From: Nocardioides aquaticus
Lineage (GTDB): Bacteria > Actinomycetota > Actinomycetes > Propionibacteriales > Nocardioidaceae
DNA length: 64,000 nucleotides
Direction: 5' to 3'
Assembly: GCF_018459925.1 (NCBI RefSeq)
Contig: NZ_CP075371.1
Span: 2,294,001 to 2,358,000, forward strand
Every line of letters begins with the position of its first letter. Position 1 is the first letter of the stretch. Under the pieces are notes generated by a model. That model was not told where the DNA came from, ran no database searches, and saw only the letters and a program-made list of their open reading frames with translations. Position numbers and translations under genes: made by a program. This document shows, piece after piece, positions 49,452 to 61,189 of the stretch.

Positions 49452-50977
49452 CACTGGCCTCCTTCCTCGGCGGTGTTGAGGATCGAGACGCCGCGGAACA
49501 ACGACGTGGGGCACCCGTGGCTGACCGCCGCGACCTGGCCGGGCTGGGCCTTGCCGCAGTTGAACGCCCCGCCCAGCACCCAGGTCTGCGGACCGCCGAC
49601 GGCCTCGAGCGAGCCCCAGAAGTCGGTCGTGGTGGCCTGGTAGGCCACGTCGCGCAGCTGGCCGCGCAGCTCGCCGTCCTCGATGGCGTAGAACCGCTGG
49701 CCGGTGAACTGGAAGTTGAACCGCTGCATGTCGATCGACCAGGACTTGTCGCCGACGACGTAGATGCCGCGCTCGACCCGCCCGACCAGCTCCTCGGTCG
49801 ACGGGCCGTCGGGGTCCGGCTGCAGCGAGACGTTGGCCATCCGCTGGACCGGGACGTGGCCGGGGGAGTCGGCGTACGCGCAACCGTTGGAGCGGCCGCC
49901 GTTGAGCTCGGGCATCCTCTCGCCCATCGCCCGGTCGAGCTGGTAGCCGACCAGGACCCCGTCGCGGACGATGTCCCACGACTGGGTCTGCACCCCCTCG
50001 TCGTCGTAGCCGACGGTCGACAGGCCGTGGGGGTACGTCCGGTCGCCGGTGACGTGCATGACCTCGCTGCCGTAGCGCAGCGTGCCGAGGTGGTCGGGGG
50101 TGGCGAACGAGGTCCCGGCGTAGTTGGCCTCGTAGCCGAGCGCCCGGTCGAGCTCGGTGGCGTGCCCGATCGACTCGTGGATCGTCAGCCACAGGTTGGA
50201 GGGGTGCACGAGGAGGTCGTAGGTGCCCGGCTCGACCGACGGCGCCGCCAGCTTCTCGGCCAGCAGGTCCGGCACCTCGGCCAGCTCGGCGTCCCAGTCC
50301 CAGGCTCCCTGGGCCGGCGTGCCGGTGCAGTACTCCCACCCGCGCCCGACCGGCGGCGCGATGCTGGCCATCGCGTCGAAGGAGGTCGCGGTGGAGCCCA
50401 TCGCCTCGAACCCGGGCTGCAGCCGCACCCGCTGCTGCGTGGTCCGGGTGCCGGCGAGGTCGGCGTAGTACTTGTTCTCGTGCACCTGGAGCAGGAACGC
50501 GGTCGCGTGGTCGACCGCGTCGCTGCGCAGCAGCCGCGCGGTCCAGTCGACGAGCACGGCGGCCTTCTCGGCGACGGGAACACCGAGCGGGTCGACGTCG
50601 TAGTCCGAGACCCAGGTGACGTCGTCGTACGTCGGCTCCGGCGCGAGGCGGACCGGCTCGGTGGTCATCGTGGCCGCGACCCGGGCCACCCCGACGGCCC
50701 GCTCGGCCACGGCGACCGCCTCGGCCTCGGTCAGCACCACGCCGGAGGCGAACCCCCAGGCGCCACCGTGCAGGACGCGGACCGCGAAGCCGAGGTCCTC
50801 GGCGTCGCTGGCGCCCTGGAGCACCCCGTCACGCACCCCGAGGTGCTGGGAGCGGACCCGCTCCAGGCGGAAGTCGGCGTGCGTGGCGCCGAGCTGCTCG
50901 GCCCGGCCGAGTGCGACCTCGCCTAGCCGGCGGTGCGGCAGCGCCGCGAAGGTGGGATCGAGGACGGGACCGCTCAT
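49451..50977 (-). CDS. tldD: TldD family metallopeptidase
   Basis: A 508-residue protein from ATG 50977, with TAGATT eight bases upstream on the coding strand. The zinc-binding HExxxH motif is present (LWLTIHESIGHATELDRALG). Other family blocks are DFRLERVRSQHLGVRDGVLQ, LQPGFEAMGSTATSFDAMAS and YGSEVMHVTGDRTYPHGLST, with the C-terminal QTWVLGGAFNCGKAQPGQVA and VSHGCPTSLFRGVSILNT. It is the catalytic partner of TldE, encoded directly downstream in the same operon. No modified-peptide precursor was found beside the pair. Confidence 0.92.
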   Translation of the reverse strand: MSGPVLDPTFAALPHRRLGEVALGRAEQLGATHADFRLERVRSQHLGVRDGVLQGASDAEDLGFAVRVLHGGAWGFASGVVLTEAEAVAVAERAVGVARVAATMTTEPVRLAPEPTYDDVTWVSDYDVDPLGVPVAEKAAVLVDWTARLLRSDAVDHATAFLLQVHENKYYADLAGTRTTQQRVRLQPGFEAMGSTATSFDAMASIAPPVGRGWEYCTGTPAQGAWDWDAELAEVPDLLAEKLAAPSVEPGTYDLLVHPSNLWLTIHESIGHATELDRALGYEANYAGTSFATPDHLGTLRYGSEVMHVTGDRTYPHGLSTVGYDDEGVQTQSWDIVRDGVLVGYQLDRAMGERMPELNGGRSNGCAYADSPGHVPVQRMANVSLQPDPDGPSTEELVGRVERGIYVVGDKSWSIDMQRFNFQFTGQRFYAIEDGELRGQLRDVAYQATTTDFWGSLEAVGGPQTWVLGGAFNCGKAQPGQVAAVSHGCPTSLFRGVSILNTAEEGGQ

Positions 50978-51000
50978 GGACCGAGAATCTACCGGGCCGC

Positions 51001-54000
51001 TCACCGGTGGATCGCCAGCCGCGACCCGGTGCGCGCCTTCGTCACGCGCAGCTGGACCGGGATCCGGTCGCGCATCTCCGCGACGTGGCTGACCACGCCG
51101 ACGACCCGCCCGCCGTCGCGCAGCGCGTCGAGGGTGTCCATCACGTCGTCGAGGGTGTCGGCGTCCAGCGACCCGAACCCCTCGTCGACGAAGAGCGTGT
51201 CCAGCTCGACGCCGCCGGCCTCGGCCGTGATCACGTCGGACAGCCCGAGCGCCAGCGCCAGCGAGACCACGAAGGTCTCGCCGCCCGAGAGCGTCGAGGG
51301 GTTGCGCGAGAGCCCCGACCAGTCGTCGCGCACCAGCAGGCCCAGGCCGCCACGACGGTCGCGGCCGCGGTCGGCGGTGTGCTCGAGAGCGTAGCGCTGG
51401 TCGCTCATCCGGGCCAGCCGCACGTTGGCTGCGGCGACGACCTGGCTGAGCCGGTAGGCCAGCACGTAGGCGGAGAACCGGATCTGCCAGCGATTGTCGG
51501 CGCTGCGTCCCTCGGCGAAGGTGGACAGGCGCGACACCAGGTCGAGCTCGTCGCGCAGCGGTGTCCACCGGGCCACGGCGGCTGCGACCTCGGTGTCGAG
51601 CTCCCCGAGCCGGGCGGCGCGGTGGGCGACCTGGCGCTGCCGGCCGCGGTGGTCGCCGAGCCGGTCCAGGGCGGCGCGGTGGGCCGCCTCGAGCGCCGGG
51701 AGGTCCGGCGGCCCGGCGGGCCCGGTGGAGTCGGCGGAGTCGGTGGAGTCGGGGGCCGTACGGGCGGGGTCGGTGTCGCGCAGCACCGCGGTGACGGCGC
51801 TCAGCCGCTCCCGGTGTCGACGGACGCGGGCGTCGAGGGACTCGACGTCGGCGCCGGGGAGGGTGGCGTCGCGGGCGTCGTCGGGCGAGCCGAACCCGGC
51901 CTCCGCGGCTGCGGCGGCGAGGTCGGCGGCGGCCGCGATGACGTGGGAGCGGGCCGCGGCCAGCGCCTCGGCGGCGCGCACGGCCCGGCGGGCCGTACCG
52001 ACCCGGTCGAGGTGGTGCCGCTCGGCGGTGTCGAGGTCGGGGTGCGTGCCGCGGACCGTGGCCAGCTCGGCGTCGAGGGCGGTCGACTGCTCCTCCAGGG
52101 AGGTGCGGCGCTCCTCGGCCCGGACCAGGGCGGCGCGGGCCTCGGTCAGCGCGAGCTGGCGGGCGTCCTGCTCCTGCTCGACGCGGTCGAGGTCGCGGTG
52201 GTGCCGCTCGAGCCCGGCGGCCTCGGCCTCCAGGGCAGCGCACGCCGCCCGGGCCTGCTCGGTCCGGGCGAGGAGGTCGTCGGTCTCGTCGTCGCCCGCG
52301 CGGGCCCGGGCGGCGGCCAGCCGGCTCTCGAGGTCGCGTGCCTCCTCGTCGCGCAGGTGCGCCACGGCGTTGGCCTGGTCGACGTCGTGCTGCGCGCGGC
52401 GCTCGGCGGTCGCGTCGGGCGACCCGGGGGCGGGGCTGGCCTTGGTGGGGTGCTCGGCGGAGCCGCAGACCGGGCAGCTCGCCCCGACGGCGAGACCGGT
52501 CGCGAGCTCGGCGGCCATCCCGGCGATCCGGCACTCGCGGAGCTCGAGGAGGACCTCCCGTGCCGCGAGGACCTCGTCGCGGGCGTCGGCGTGACGCTGC
52601 CGGGCGGGGCCGAGCAGGGCCAGCACCCGGTCGGCGTCGCGCGCTGCGGCGCTGCGCGCCTCGAGCTCGCGGACGGTACGACGCTCGGCCTCCGCGCGGA
52701 CCGCGGCCTGCTGGGCGCCGGCGGCCTGGGAGCGCAGCGCCGCCAGCTCGGCCGGGGCACCGGCGCAGGCGTCGACCAGGTCGGTGACCTGGGCGGTCCG
52801 CCGGCTGACCTCCTCGCGCACCGAGACCAGCGCGCCGGCGACCTCACGCGCACGGGCCTCCAGGGGGCGCGCGGCGTCCACCGCGGTGGCGTCGGCGAGC
52901 GCCGCGTCGGCCTGGTCGCGCATCCAGGCGAGGTCGGCGTCGTCCTGGGCGGTGGAGGTCTCGAGACGCTCGCTGCGCTCGCTCCTCGACCACCGGGGCT
53001 CGTTCTCCGCTTCCTGCGTGTCCGGGAGGTCGAACAACGTCGGCTCGTCGGCCTCGTCCTCCGGCTGCGCCACCACCACCGGCGCGGGCCCGAGCAGGTC
53101 CTCGGCCTCGGCCCACGCCGCGGTCCGGTCGACCTCGGCGCGCTGTTGCTGCCCCAGCGCGGCGGTCAGACGCGTGCGCAGGGGGGCGACGGGAGCGGCG
53201 CGGCGGGCCGCCTCGAGCCGACGCACGTCCTCGTCGTGCTCGACGGTCCGTGCGTGGAGGACGTCGAGCTCGGCCGCCGCGGCTGCACGGCGGGCCAGCC
53301 GCTCGGCCTCGACCCGGGCAGCCTCCAGCGCCGTGCGGGCCTCGTGCTCGCGCGCAGCGACCTCGTCCAGGCCGGCGTCCAGCCGCGCGCGGTCGTCGTC
53401 GGCCGCCTGCGCGAGACCGTGGGCCCAGCCGGTGACCTCGCCGGTGCGGGCGGGCCCGGCCAGGTCGTCGAGGTCCCACGGCGGCAGGTCGGTGTCGGCG
53501 ACCTCGGCGACGCGGCCGAGGGTGCCGGAGAGGTCGAGGTGGGCGCGGTCGTGCTCACGACGGGCGTCGCTGCGGCGCTCGCGCAGCCACGCCTCGGCCC
53601 GCTCGAAGCGGGCGGTGCCGAAGAGACGCTGGAGCAGCTTCTGCCGCTCGTCGGAGTCGGCGCGCAGGAACGCCTGGAACCTGCCCTGCGGCAGCATCGC
53701 GACCTGCGTGAACTGGGCCAGGTTCATCCCCAGCAGCGTCGTGACCAGGTGCCCGGCCTCGTCGAGCCGGGTGGTGAGCGTGGTCCAGGACCCGTCCACG
53801 CGCTCGCGGACCCGGACGCTGGCCTGTTGTGGCGTGGTGCCGGTGCCGCGCTTCTTCGGTCGCTGCCAGGCCGGGGTGCGGGTCAGCTCGAAGCGGCGTC
53901 CGGCCAGCGTGGCGACCAGGCGTACGCGCGGCTCGGCTCCCTCGGCGGCCTGGTCGGAGCGCAGCCGGCGGGCGGCTGCACGGTCCCCGGGGACCTCGCC

Positions 54001-54159
54001 GTACAGCGCGAAGCAGACCGCGTCCAGGACGCTGGTCTTGCCCGCACCGGTCGGCCCGGACAGCAGGAACAGCCCGCCCTCGGCCAGCGCGTCGAGGTCG
54101 ACGGTGACGGCGTCGGTGAACGGGCCGAAGGCCGCGACCTCCAGCTCGTGCAGCCTCAC
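51001..54159 (-). CDS. sbcC: SbcC, ATPase subunit of SbcCD nuclease
   Basis: A 1052-residue SMC-like ATPase from GTG 54159, overlapping the sbcD stop (GTGA). The N-terminal Walker A is SGPTGAGKTSVLDAVCFALY, followed by a QGRFQAFL-type Q loop. Long coiled-coil arms meet at the zinc hook GASCPVCGSAEHP (residue ~560). The C-terminal signature is STLSGGETFVVSLALALGL, followed by Walker B FVDEGFGSLD. With SbcD it opens DNA ends and hairpins for repair. A 38-bp dispersed repeat (52957-52994) lies in frame in the ascending arm and adds a Ser/Arg-rich loop (RWSRSERSERLETST). Confidence 0.94.
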   Translation of the reverse strand: MRLHELEVAAFGPFTDAVTVDLDALAEGGLFLLSGPTGAGKTSVLDAVCFALYGEVPGDRAAARRLRSDQAAEGAEPRVRLVATLAGRRFELTRTPAWQRPKKRGTGTTPQQASVRVRERVDGSWTTLTTRLDEAGHLVTTLLGMNLAQFTQVAMLPQGRFQAFLRADSDERQKLLQRLFGTARFERAEAWLRERRSDARREHDRAHLDLSGTLGRVAEVADTDLPPWDLDDLAGPARTGEVTGWAHGLAQAADDDRARLDAGLDEVAAREHEARTALEAARVEAERLARRAAAAAELDVLHARTVEHDEDVRRLEAARRAAPVAPLRTRLTAALGQQQRAEVDRTAAWAEAEDLLGPAPVVVAQPEDEADEPTLFDLPDTQEAENEPRWSRSERSERLETSTAQDDADLAWMRDQADAALADATAVDAARPLEARAREVAGALVSVREEVSRRTAQVTDLVDACAGAPAELAALRSQAAGAQQAAVRAEAERRTVRELEARSAAARDADRVLALLGPARQRHADARDEVLAAREVLLELRECRIAGMAAELATGLAVGASCPVCGSAEHPTKASPAPGSPDATAERRAQHDVDQANAVAHLRDEEARDLESRLAAARARAGDDETDDLLARTEQARAACAALEAEAAGLERHHRDLDRVEQEQDARQLALTEARAALVRAEERRTSLEEQSTALDAELATVRGTHPDLDTAERHHLDRVGTARRAVRAAEALAAARSHVIAAAADLAAAAAEAGFGSPDDARDATLPGADVESLDARVRRHRERLSAVTAVLRDTDPARTAPDSTDSADSTGPAGPPDLPALEAAHRAALDRLGDHRGRQRQVAHRAARLGELDTEVAAAVARWTPLRDELDLVSRLSTFAEGRSADNRWQIRFSAYVLAYRLSQVVAAANVRLARMSDQRYALEHTADRGRDRRGGLGLLVRDDWSGLSRNPSTLSGGETFVVSLALALGLSDVITAEAGGVELDTLFVDEGFGSLDADTLDDVMDTLDALRDGGRVVGVVSHVAEMRDRIPVQLRVTKARTGSRLAIHR
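52957..52994 (-). repeat. 38-bp dispersed repeat, copy 2, inside sbcC
   Basis: Identical to 8909-8946 over 38 bp. Here it lies inside a coding region and is translated as part of a low-complexity loop near residue 390 of SbcC without breaking the frame. It indicates insertion or gene conversion of the repeat into a tolerant coiled-coil linker. Confidence 0.92.
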
Positions 54160-55370
54160 CGGCCCACCCCCGACCCAGGGTCGGTCTCCGCCCCGGCCCT
54201 CAGCAGCGTGTCGACGTCGGTGTCCTCGCAGCACGCGTCGACGGCGTCGTGCAGCAGGGCCAGCTCGGCGTCAGCGGGGTCGGTTCCGCGCATCGTGGTC
54301 AGGAACTCGGTCGCCAGCTCCCGGTCCGTACGCCGGGTGCCGCGCGCGGCGCCGTCGCCGAGGACGGCCAGGCCCGGGGGAGGGGTCGCGAAGGACAGCA
54401 GCAGCGCGTGCGGGAAGCGTCGGCGCAGCTGCTCCATCGCCTGCAGCGGGCGGCTGGCGTCGGTGAGCGTCGCCTCCACCCACGACCCCTCGTGCACGGC
54501 ATGCCGGGGGTCGGCGAGCAGCTCCTCCAGCGACCCGCGCAGCCGGGCCAGCGGGCGCGGGACCGGGGCGTCGACCCAGGTCGCGTCCACGCCGCCGGCG
54601 GCGTCGAGGTCGACCAGCCAGGAGCCCTTGCGGTGCTCGGCCTCGGAGAAGGAGTAGGCCAGCGGCGAGCCGGAGTAGCGCAGCCGCTCGGTCAGCGCCC
54701 GGCGGCCGTGCAGGTGGCCGAGAGCGACGTAGTCGACGCCGTCGAAGACCGACCCGGGCACCAGCGAGACCCCGCCGACGCTGATGTCGCGCTCGGAGTC
54801 GCTGGCCTCGGGCGCGGTGCCGCCGGCGGCCACGAACGCGTGCGCCAGGACGACCGAGCGGGTGCCGGCCGGGCGGGCGGCCAGGTCGGCGCGGACCCGG
54901 CGCATCGCCTCGGCCATCGCGCTCTCGTGGCTGCGCACCGGCAGGCCCCACGCGTCGGCGACCGTGTGCGGGTCGAGGTAGGGCAGACCGTGGACGGCGA
55001 CGGGGCCGTGCTCGTCCTCCAGCAGGACGGGGACCCCGACCGCGGACACGTCGGCACGGATGTGGACGCCGGCGGCGTCGATCAGCCGGGAGCTGAACCC
55101 GAGCCGCTGGGCGGAGTCGTGGTTGCCGCTGGTCAGCACGACCCGGGCCCGCGACGCGGCCAGCCGGGCCAGCGACTCGTCGGCAAGCCGGACGGCGTCG
55201 ACCGGCGGCAGCGCCCGGTCGTAGACGTCGCCGGCGACCAGCACCACGTCGACCTCCTCGGAGGCGACGACCTCAAGCAGGTGGTCGACGAACGCGGCCT
55301 GGTGCTCGAGCATGCCCTCCCGGTGGAAGGACCGGCCCAGGTGCCAGTCGGAGGTGTGCAGCAGCCGCAT
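54156..55370 (-). CDS. sbcD: SbcD, nuclease subunit of SbcCD
   Basis: A 404-residue Mre11-family metallophosphoesterase from ATG 55370, with TAGGTT six bases upstream (leaderless). Metal-binding motifs in order: HTSDWHLGRSFHREGML, VVLVAGDVYDRALPPVDAV, VVLTSGNHDSAQRLG, VVLAHAFVA and VALGHLHGRRAL. The capping domain follows at residues ~250-400. It cleaves DNA hairpins and ends together with SbcC, which is encoded in the overlapping downstream gene. Confidence 0.94.
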   Translation of the reverse strand: MRLLHTSDWHLGRSFHREGMLEHQAAFVDHLLEVVASEEVDVVLVAGDVYDRALPPVDAVRLADESLARLAASRARVVLTSGNHDSAQRLGFSSRLIDAAGVHIRADVSAVGVPVLLEDEHGPVAVHGLPYLDPHTVADAWGLPVRSHESAMAEAMRRVRADLAARPAGTRSVVLAHAFVAAGGTAPEASDSERDISVGGVSLVPGSVFDGVDYVALGHLHGRRALTERLRYSGSPLAYSFSEAEHRKGSWLVDLDAAGGVDATWVDAPVPRPLARLRGSLEELLADPRHAVHEGSWVEATLTDASRPLQAMEQLRRRFPHALLLSFATPPPGLAVLGDGAARGTRRTDRELATEFLTTMRGTDPADAELALLHDAVDACCEDTDVDTLLRAGAETDPGSGVGR

Positions 55371-55507
55371 GCGATGAACCTAGGCGGCGCCACCGACAGC
55401 CCCCGGGACGCACGCCGGACGGACCCCGGACAGCCCGGATCCACCCCCGGATCCACCCCCGGGGTTCGCCCTCGGTGAACACCGGAAGCACAGCCGTGTC
55501 ACGCAGG

Positions 55508-55526
55508 TTGAGTCGGTCGCACTCAA
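55508..55526. promoter_or_regulatory. HAIR element (HspR operator) of lon
   Basis: TTGAGT-N7-ACTCAA, the core of the HspR-associated inverted repeat, begins 48 bp upstream of the lon start. In Streptomyces HspR represses dnaK, clpB and lon through such sites. The outermost C/G pair of the consensus is not kept on either side. Confidence 0.8.
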
Positions 55527-55555
55527 CGTGCGCCCGCACCGTCCCTGGAGGATCC

Positions 55556-57931
<2,376 letters not shown>

Positions 57932-57976
57932 GCGTCCTGCCCGAGCCTGTTGCTGGGCCGGGGGCATGATCGGGTC

Positions 57977-58597
57977 ATGGCAGACGACGAGTGGCCCCCC
58001 GGCTTCTTCGACCGGCAGGACAGCGGTGACGACGCGGAGTTCTACGTCCCGCCGCGCCTGGTGACCCATCTCGACGACGCCGCGATCGCCGCGGTCGGCG
58101 CGCTGTACGACGAGCTCGGGGTGCCGGACGGCAGGGTCCTGGACCTGATGTCGTCCTGGGTGTCCCACCTGTCCGTGCAACCGGGCGGAGGGCTCGTCGT
58201 GCTCGGGATGAACGACGTCGAGCTGCAGGCGAACCCGATGGCCGAGCAGGTCGTCGTCCAGGACCTCAACGTCGACCCGCGGCTGCCCTTCGGCGAGGAC
58301 TCGTTCGACGCGGTGACCTGCTGCGTGTCGGTCGACTACCTCACCCGGCCGGTCGCGGTGCTGCGCGAGGTCCGCCGGGTGCTGCGGCCCGGCGGGGTCG
58401 TCGTGCTCACCTTCAGCAACCGGTGCTTCCCGACCAAGGCGGTCCGCGGGTGGCTCGCCACCGACGACGACGGACGGGTCGCGATCGTCCGGGCCTACCT
58501 CGAGCAGGCCGGCTTCGACGGGGTGACGACCGCGCTGCGGTCCGATCCGCGCGGGGGCGGCGACCCCCTGTACGGCGCCTGGGCCCGCACCGGGTAG
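57977..58597 (+). CDS. SAM-dependent methyltransferase, class I
   Basis: A 206-residue protein from ATG 57977, with CATGAT six bases upstream (leaderless). The core is a methyltransferase Rossmann fold: GRVLDLMSSWVSHL stands in place of the usual Gly-rich loop, followed by VVVLGMNDVELQAN-type strand 2 (VVLGMNDVELQANP), FGEDSFDAVTCCVSVDYLTR for motif IV, and EVRRVLRPGGVVVLTFSNRC. The missing GxGxG in motif I is unusual but is shared by a subgroup of small methyltransferases in bacteria and plants. Substrate unknown. Confidence 0.82.
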   Translation: MADDEWPPGFFDRQDSGDDAEFYVPPRLVTHLDDAAIAAVGALYDELGVPDGRVLDLMSSWVSHLSVQPGGGLVVLGMNDVELQANPMAEQVVVQDLNVDPRLPFGEDSFDAVTCCVSVDYLTRPVAVLREVRRVLRPGGVVVLTFSNRCFPTKAVRGWLATDDDGRVAIVRAYLEQAGFDGVTTALRSDPRGGGDPLYGAWARTG

Positions 58598-58675
58598 TCG
58601 CGCTGGTCGACGTGTTGTTTGCCTCCACCTGGTGGACGCGGATCACACGTCGACAGCCGTGCCAGGATCGACGCC

Positions 58676-59359
58676 ATGGGACTGGGTTGGCCGGCACTCA
58701 CCTTCACCCCGTACGGGCTCGCAGGGGGGTGGGACGCGCCCCGGTGGCTGGCGTCGGTCGAGGGACCTCTGGGGCATCCCGCGGTCGGCATCCGTCTCAA
58801 GCACGGGTGGACGCAGGAGCGGGACCCCGAGCGGCCGTGGCTGGAGATCACGACGCTGCGCAAGGACCGGTACGCCGACTTCAAGCCCGAGCCGGTGGCC
58901 GACCCGGGCGACGCGGCGTTCACGGCGACCTTCGGGCTGGTCGAGAGGACCATGCCCGCTCCGCTCGAGCGGCCGGACGAGTACCGCGAACGCATCGTCG
59001 GCTTCGCCGAGCGCCGCGCCAAGGACCACCACGAGTGGCCGACGGCCACCTGGTCGATCGACGGGCGGGGCGCGGTCGCCTCGATCTTCCGCTGGGCAGG
59101 GGCGTGGGCCGGCTTCACCAGCGCCGCCCCGGAGTGCGACGTCGTGGTCATGGGGTTCGGCATCGAGCCGGGCGGCCTGGCTCTCACCGCGCTGCATGAC
59201 ACGTCGCCCTACCACTTCCACGCGACCCAGCCCCTCAGCCTGCCCGAGACCCTTCCGCGGTCTCAGGAGGCGGCGCTGGCGCACCTCGGAGGTGACGGGG
59301 GGCTCGACGTCGACAGGCCATGGCCCGCGCACCCCGACCACGACTCCGTCCTGTGGTGA
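58676..59359 (+). CDS. Hypothetical protein, 227 aa
   Basis: Starts at ATG 58676 with CAGGAT seven bases upstream (leaderless). A soluble protein rich in Trp, Pro and Arg, with recognisable blocks YGLAGGWDAPRWLASVEGPL, RPWLEITTLRKDRYADFKPE, WPTATWSIDGRGAVASIFRW and VVVMGFGIEPGGLALTALHD. The pattern suggests a beta-rich domain and no catalytic site is evident. It is co-translated with the winged-helix gene (GTGA overlap). Family not recognised. Confidence 0.7.
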   Translation: MGLGWPALTFTPYGLAGGWDAPRWLASVEGPLGHPAVGIRLKHGWTQERDPERPWLEITTLRKDRYADFKPEPVADPGDAAFTATFGLVERTMPAPLERPDEYRERIVGFAERRAKDHHEWPTATWSIDGRGAVASIFRWAGAWAGFTSAAPECDVVVMGFGIEPGGLALTALHDTSPYHFHATQPLSLPETLPRSQEAALAHLGGDGGLDVDRPWPAHPDHDSVLW

Positions 59360-60471
59360 CGACGACGGGCACCGAGGCGTCCCTCACCTGGCCCCAGGTC
59401 CTCGCCTGGCGCCTGGACCGCCACCTGCTCGACCCGGTGGGCGCGGAGCCGGTCGCCGGTGTCGTACGCCGCCTCGGCGCGGTGCTGTCGATGGACGAGA
59501 CCGCCGCCGAGCTGGTGGTCCGCACCCGCCGCGCCGCGTCGGAGCCGGGCGAGCTCGCCGCCGCACTCCGCACCGGCGAGGTGGTCAAGGCGTTCGCCTT
59601 CCGAGGCGCGGTGCACTACCTCGCCCCGGAGGACGCCGGGGCCTACCTGGCGCTGCGCGCGGCGGGGAGGCAGTGGGAGCGGAAGAGCTGGGTCGACCAC
59701 TACCGGCTCACCGCCGACGACTGGCCCGCCTTCCGGGCCGCGGTCCGCGAGGCGCTGACGGACGGCCCGCTGACTGTGGTCGAGCTCGGCCAGGCGCTGG
59801 CACGGCACCGCGCGTACCGGCACCTCCTGCCGGTCTTCGAGGAGGGTGCCGGCACGCTCATCAAGCCGCTGACCTGGCAGGGCGACGCGAGCATCGGCGC
59901 CCCGAGGGACGGTCGCCTCACGCTCCAGCGCCTCGACACCAACCCGCGGTGGCCGGGCGTACCCGACCTGGAGGCGGCGGGGCCGTGGGCGATCACCGCC
60001 TACCTGCGCACGTACGGCCCGGCGACGCCCGAGCACCTGCAGTACTGGCTCGGCGAGGGCCTCAGCGCCGGCCGCGCACGGCTCACGCGCTGGTTCGCCG
60101 GGCTGGCCGACGAAGTCGTCGCGGTCGACGTCGAGGGCACCACGGCGTACGTCGTCCGCGAGGACGTCGACTCCCTCCTCGCGGCGCGACCCTCGACGGC
60201 GGTGCGGCTGCTGCCGGGCCACGACCCGTGGGTGATCGGCCCGGGCACGAAGGCCGCCGAGGTCACGCCGTCGTCACGGCGCGAGCTGATGACGCGCAAG
60301 GCGAACCCGGTCGTCGTCGGGGGAGTGGTCCGGGGGACGTGGGCCCGCCGCGGCGACGACCTCACGGTGACCTGGCTCGAGGAGAGCCCGCCGCCGGTCG
60401 GGGAGATCGAGCTCGAGGCAGGACGCCTGGGGGCGATCCTCGGCCGCGAGCTGCGCCTGGTCATCGCCTGA
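59356..60471 (+). CDS. Winged helix DNA-binding domain protein (HTH_42 family)
   Basis: A 371-residue protein from GTG 59356, inside the preceding stop codon. Family features are LTWPQVLAWRLDRHLLDPVG near the start, GEVVKAFAFRGAVHYLAPED, the segment PLTVVELGQALARHRAYRHL, and RTYGPATPEHLQYWLGEGLS, then LLPGHDPWVIGPG near residue 290. Known relatives include the AlkX/YcaQ type DNA glycosylases that unhook interstrand crosslinks. The YcaQ catalytic QxQ motif is not evident here, so a glycosylase role is only possible. The gene is complete and of usual length. Confidence 0.8.
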   Translation: MTTTGTEASLTWPQVLAWRLDRHLLDPVGAEPVAGVVRRLGAVLSMDETAAELVVRTRRAASEPGELAAALRTGEVVKAFAFRGAVHYLAPEDAGAYLALRAAGRQWERKSWVDHYRLTADDWPAFRAAVREALTDGPLTVVELGQALARHRAYRHLLPVFEEGAGTLIKPLTWQGDASIGAPRDGRLTLQRLDTNPRWPGVPDLEAAGPWAITAYLRTYGPATPEHLQYWLGEGLSAGRARLTRWFAGLADEVVAVDVEGTTAYVVREDVDSLLAARPSTAVRLLPGHDPWVIGPGTKAAEVTPSSRRELMTRKANPVVVGGVVRGTWARRGDDLTVTWLEESPPPVGEIELEAGRLGAILGRELRLVIA

Positions 60472-60488
60472 TCCGCTCGACCGGCGCC

Positions 60489-61130
60489 TCACTCCGTCGC
60501 GGCCACGTCGACGACCAGGCGCGGCGGTGAGGTGAGGGTGAAGACCCGGAAGGGGGCGCGGTCGCCGTCGATCCCGGCGAGGACCTGGGTGAAGCCCTCG
60601 AAGGTGCCCGCCATGAACAGGCCGTCGAGGACGTCGCCGTCCAGCGGGGAGAGCCGCCGGGGGCCGTCGTAGTAGTCGGGGGCGGGCGCGGTGGTGCCGG
60701 AGGCGTAGACGTCCAGGACCGCGCCCCGGCCGAAGTCGACGACCTGCCCGCTGCCGTCGTGGACGGCCCGGTCGACGTAGTTGACGACGTAGCCGGGCGT
60801 CCCCCTGCCGCTGAACTCCAGCACGACCCGGTCGAAACGCCGGGCCTCCCCGGTCCGGACGTCCGTCAGCACGAGGAGGGCGTTGCGGGACGGGTCGCTC
60901 GTACGACGGCCCGTGCCGCGGCCGAACGCCGGAGGGCCGTCCGCGGTGTCCGCGGTGTCTGCGGTCGTCGACCCCTCGTCGGGCGTGGCTGTCGACGAGG
61001 GTGCTGGCGCGGGGGCCGGGCCGGTCGCCGGCTCGCCGGCGCAGCCCGCCGCGAGCGCGACAGTGGCGACTGCGCCCAGCATCGCGGTCACCGCGCGACG
61101 GACGGAGCACCTCGTCGGATGCCTGGCCAT
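60489..61130 (-). CDS. AMIN-like domain lipoprotein
   Basis: A 213-residue protein from ATG 61130. The lipoprotein signal VRRAVTAMLGAVATVALAAG ends at Cys33 or so (AAGCAG). A Thr/Pro/Ala linker follows (residues ~35-65), then a beta-sandwich domain: RRFDRVVLEFSGRGTPGYVV, FMAGTFEGFTQVLAGIDGDR and the closing FTLTSPPRLVVDV. The pattern of a strand ending PPRLVVDV is typical of AMIN-like domains, which may bind cell-wall polymers. It is convergent with the winged-helix gene, 17 bp away. Confidence 0.78.
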   Translation of the reverse strand: MARHPTRCSVRRAVTAMLGAVATVALAAGCAGEPATGPAPAPAPSSTATPDEGSTTADTADTADGPPAFGRGTGRRTSDPSRNALLVLTDVRTGEARRFDRVVLEFSGRGTPGYVVNYVDRAVHDGSGQVVDFGRGAVLDVYASGTTAPAPDYYDGPRRLSPLDGDVLDGLFMAGTFEGFTQVLAGIDGDRAPFRVFTLTSPPRLVVDVAATE

Positions 61131-61189
61131 GTCGGTCGTCACCCAGGTAGGACGCCCGTTGCGCCCCGGTGGTTGCCTCGGCGCTCGAC

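Noticed and set aside
48042..50977. RiPP/microcin cluster around tldD-tldE
   Set aside because: No precursor peptide, cyclodehydratase or exporter gene is adjacent; tldD and tldE are widespread housekeeping genes.
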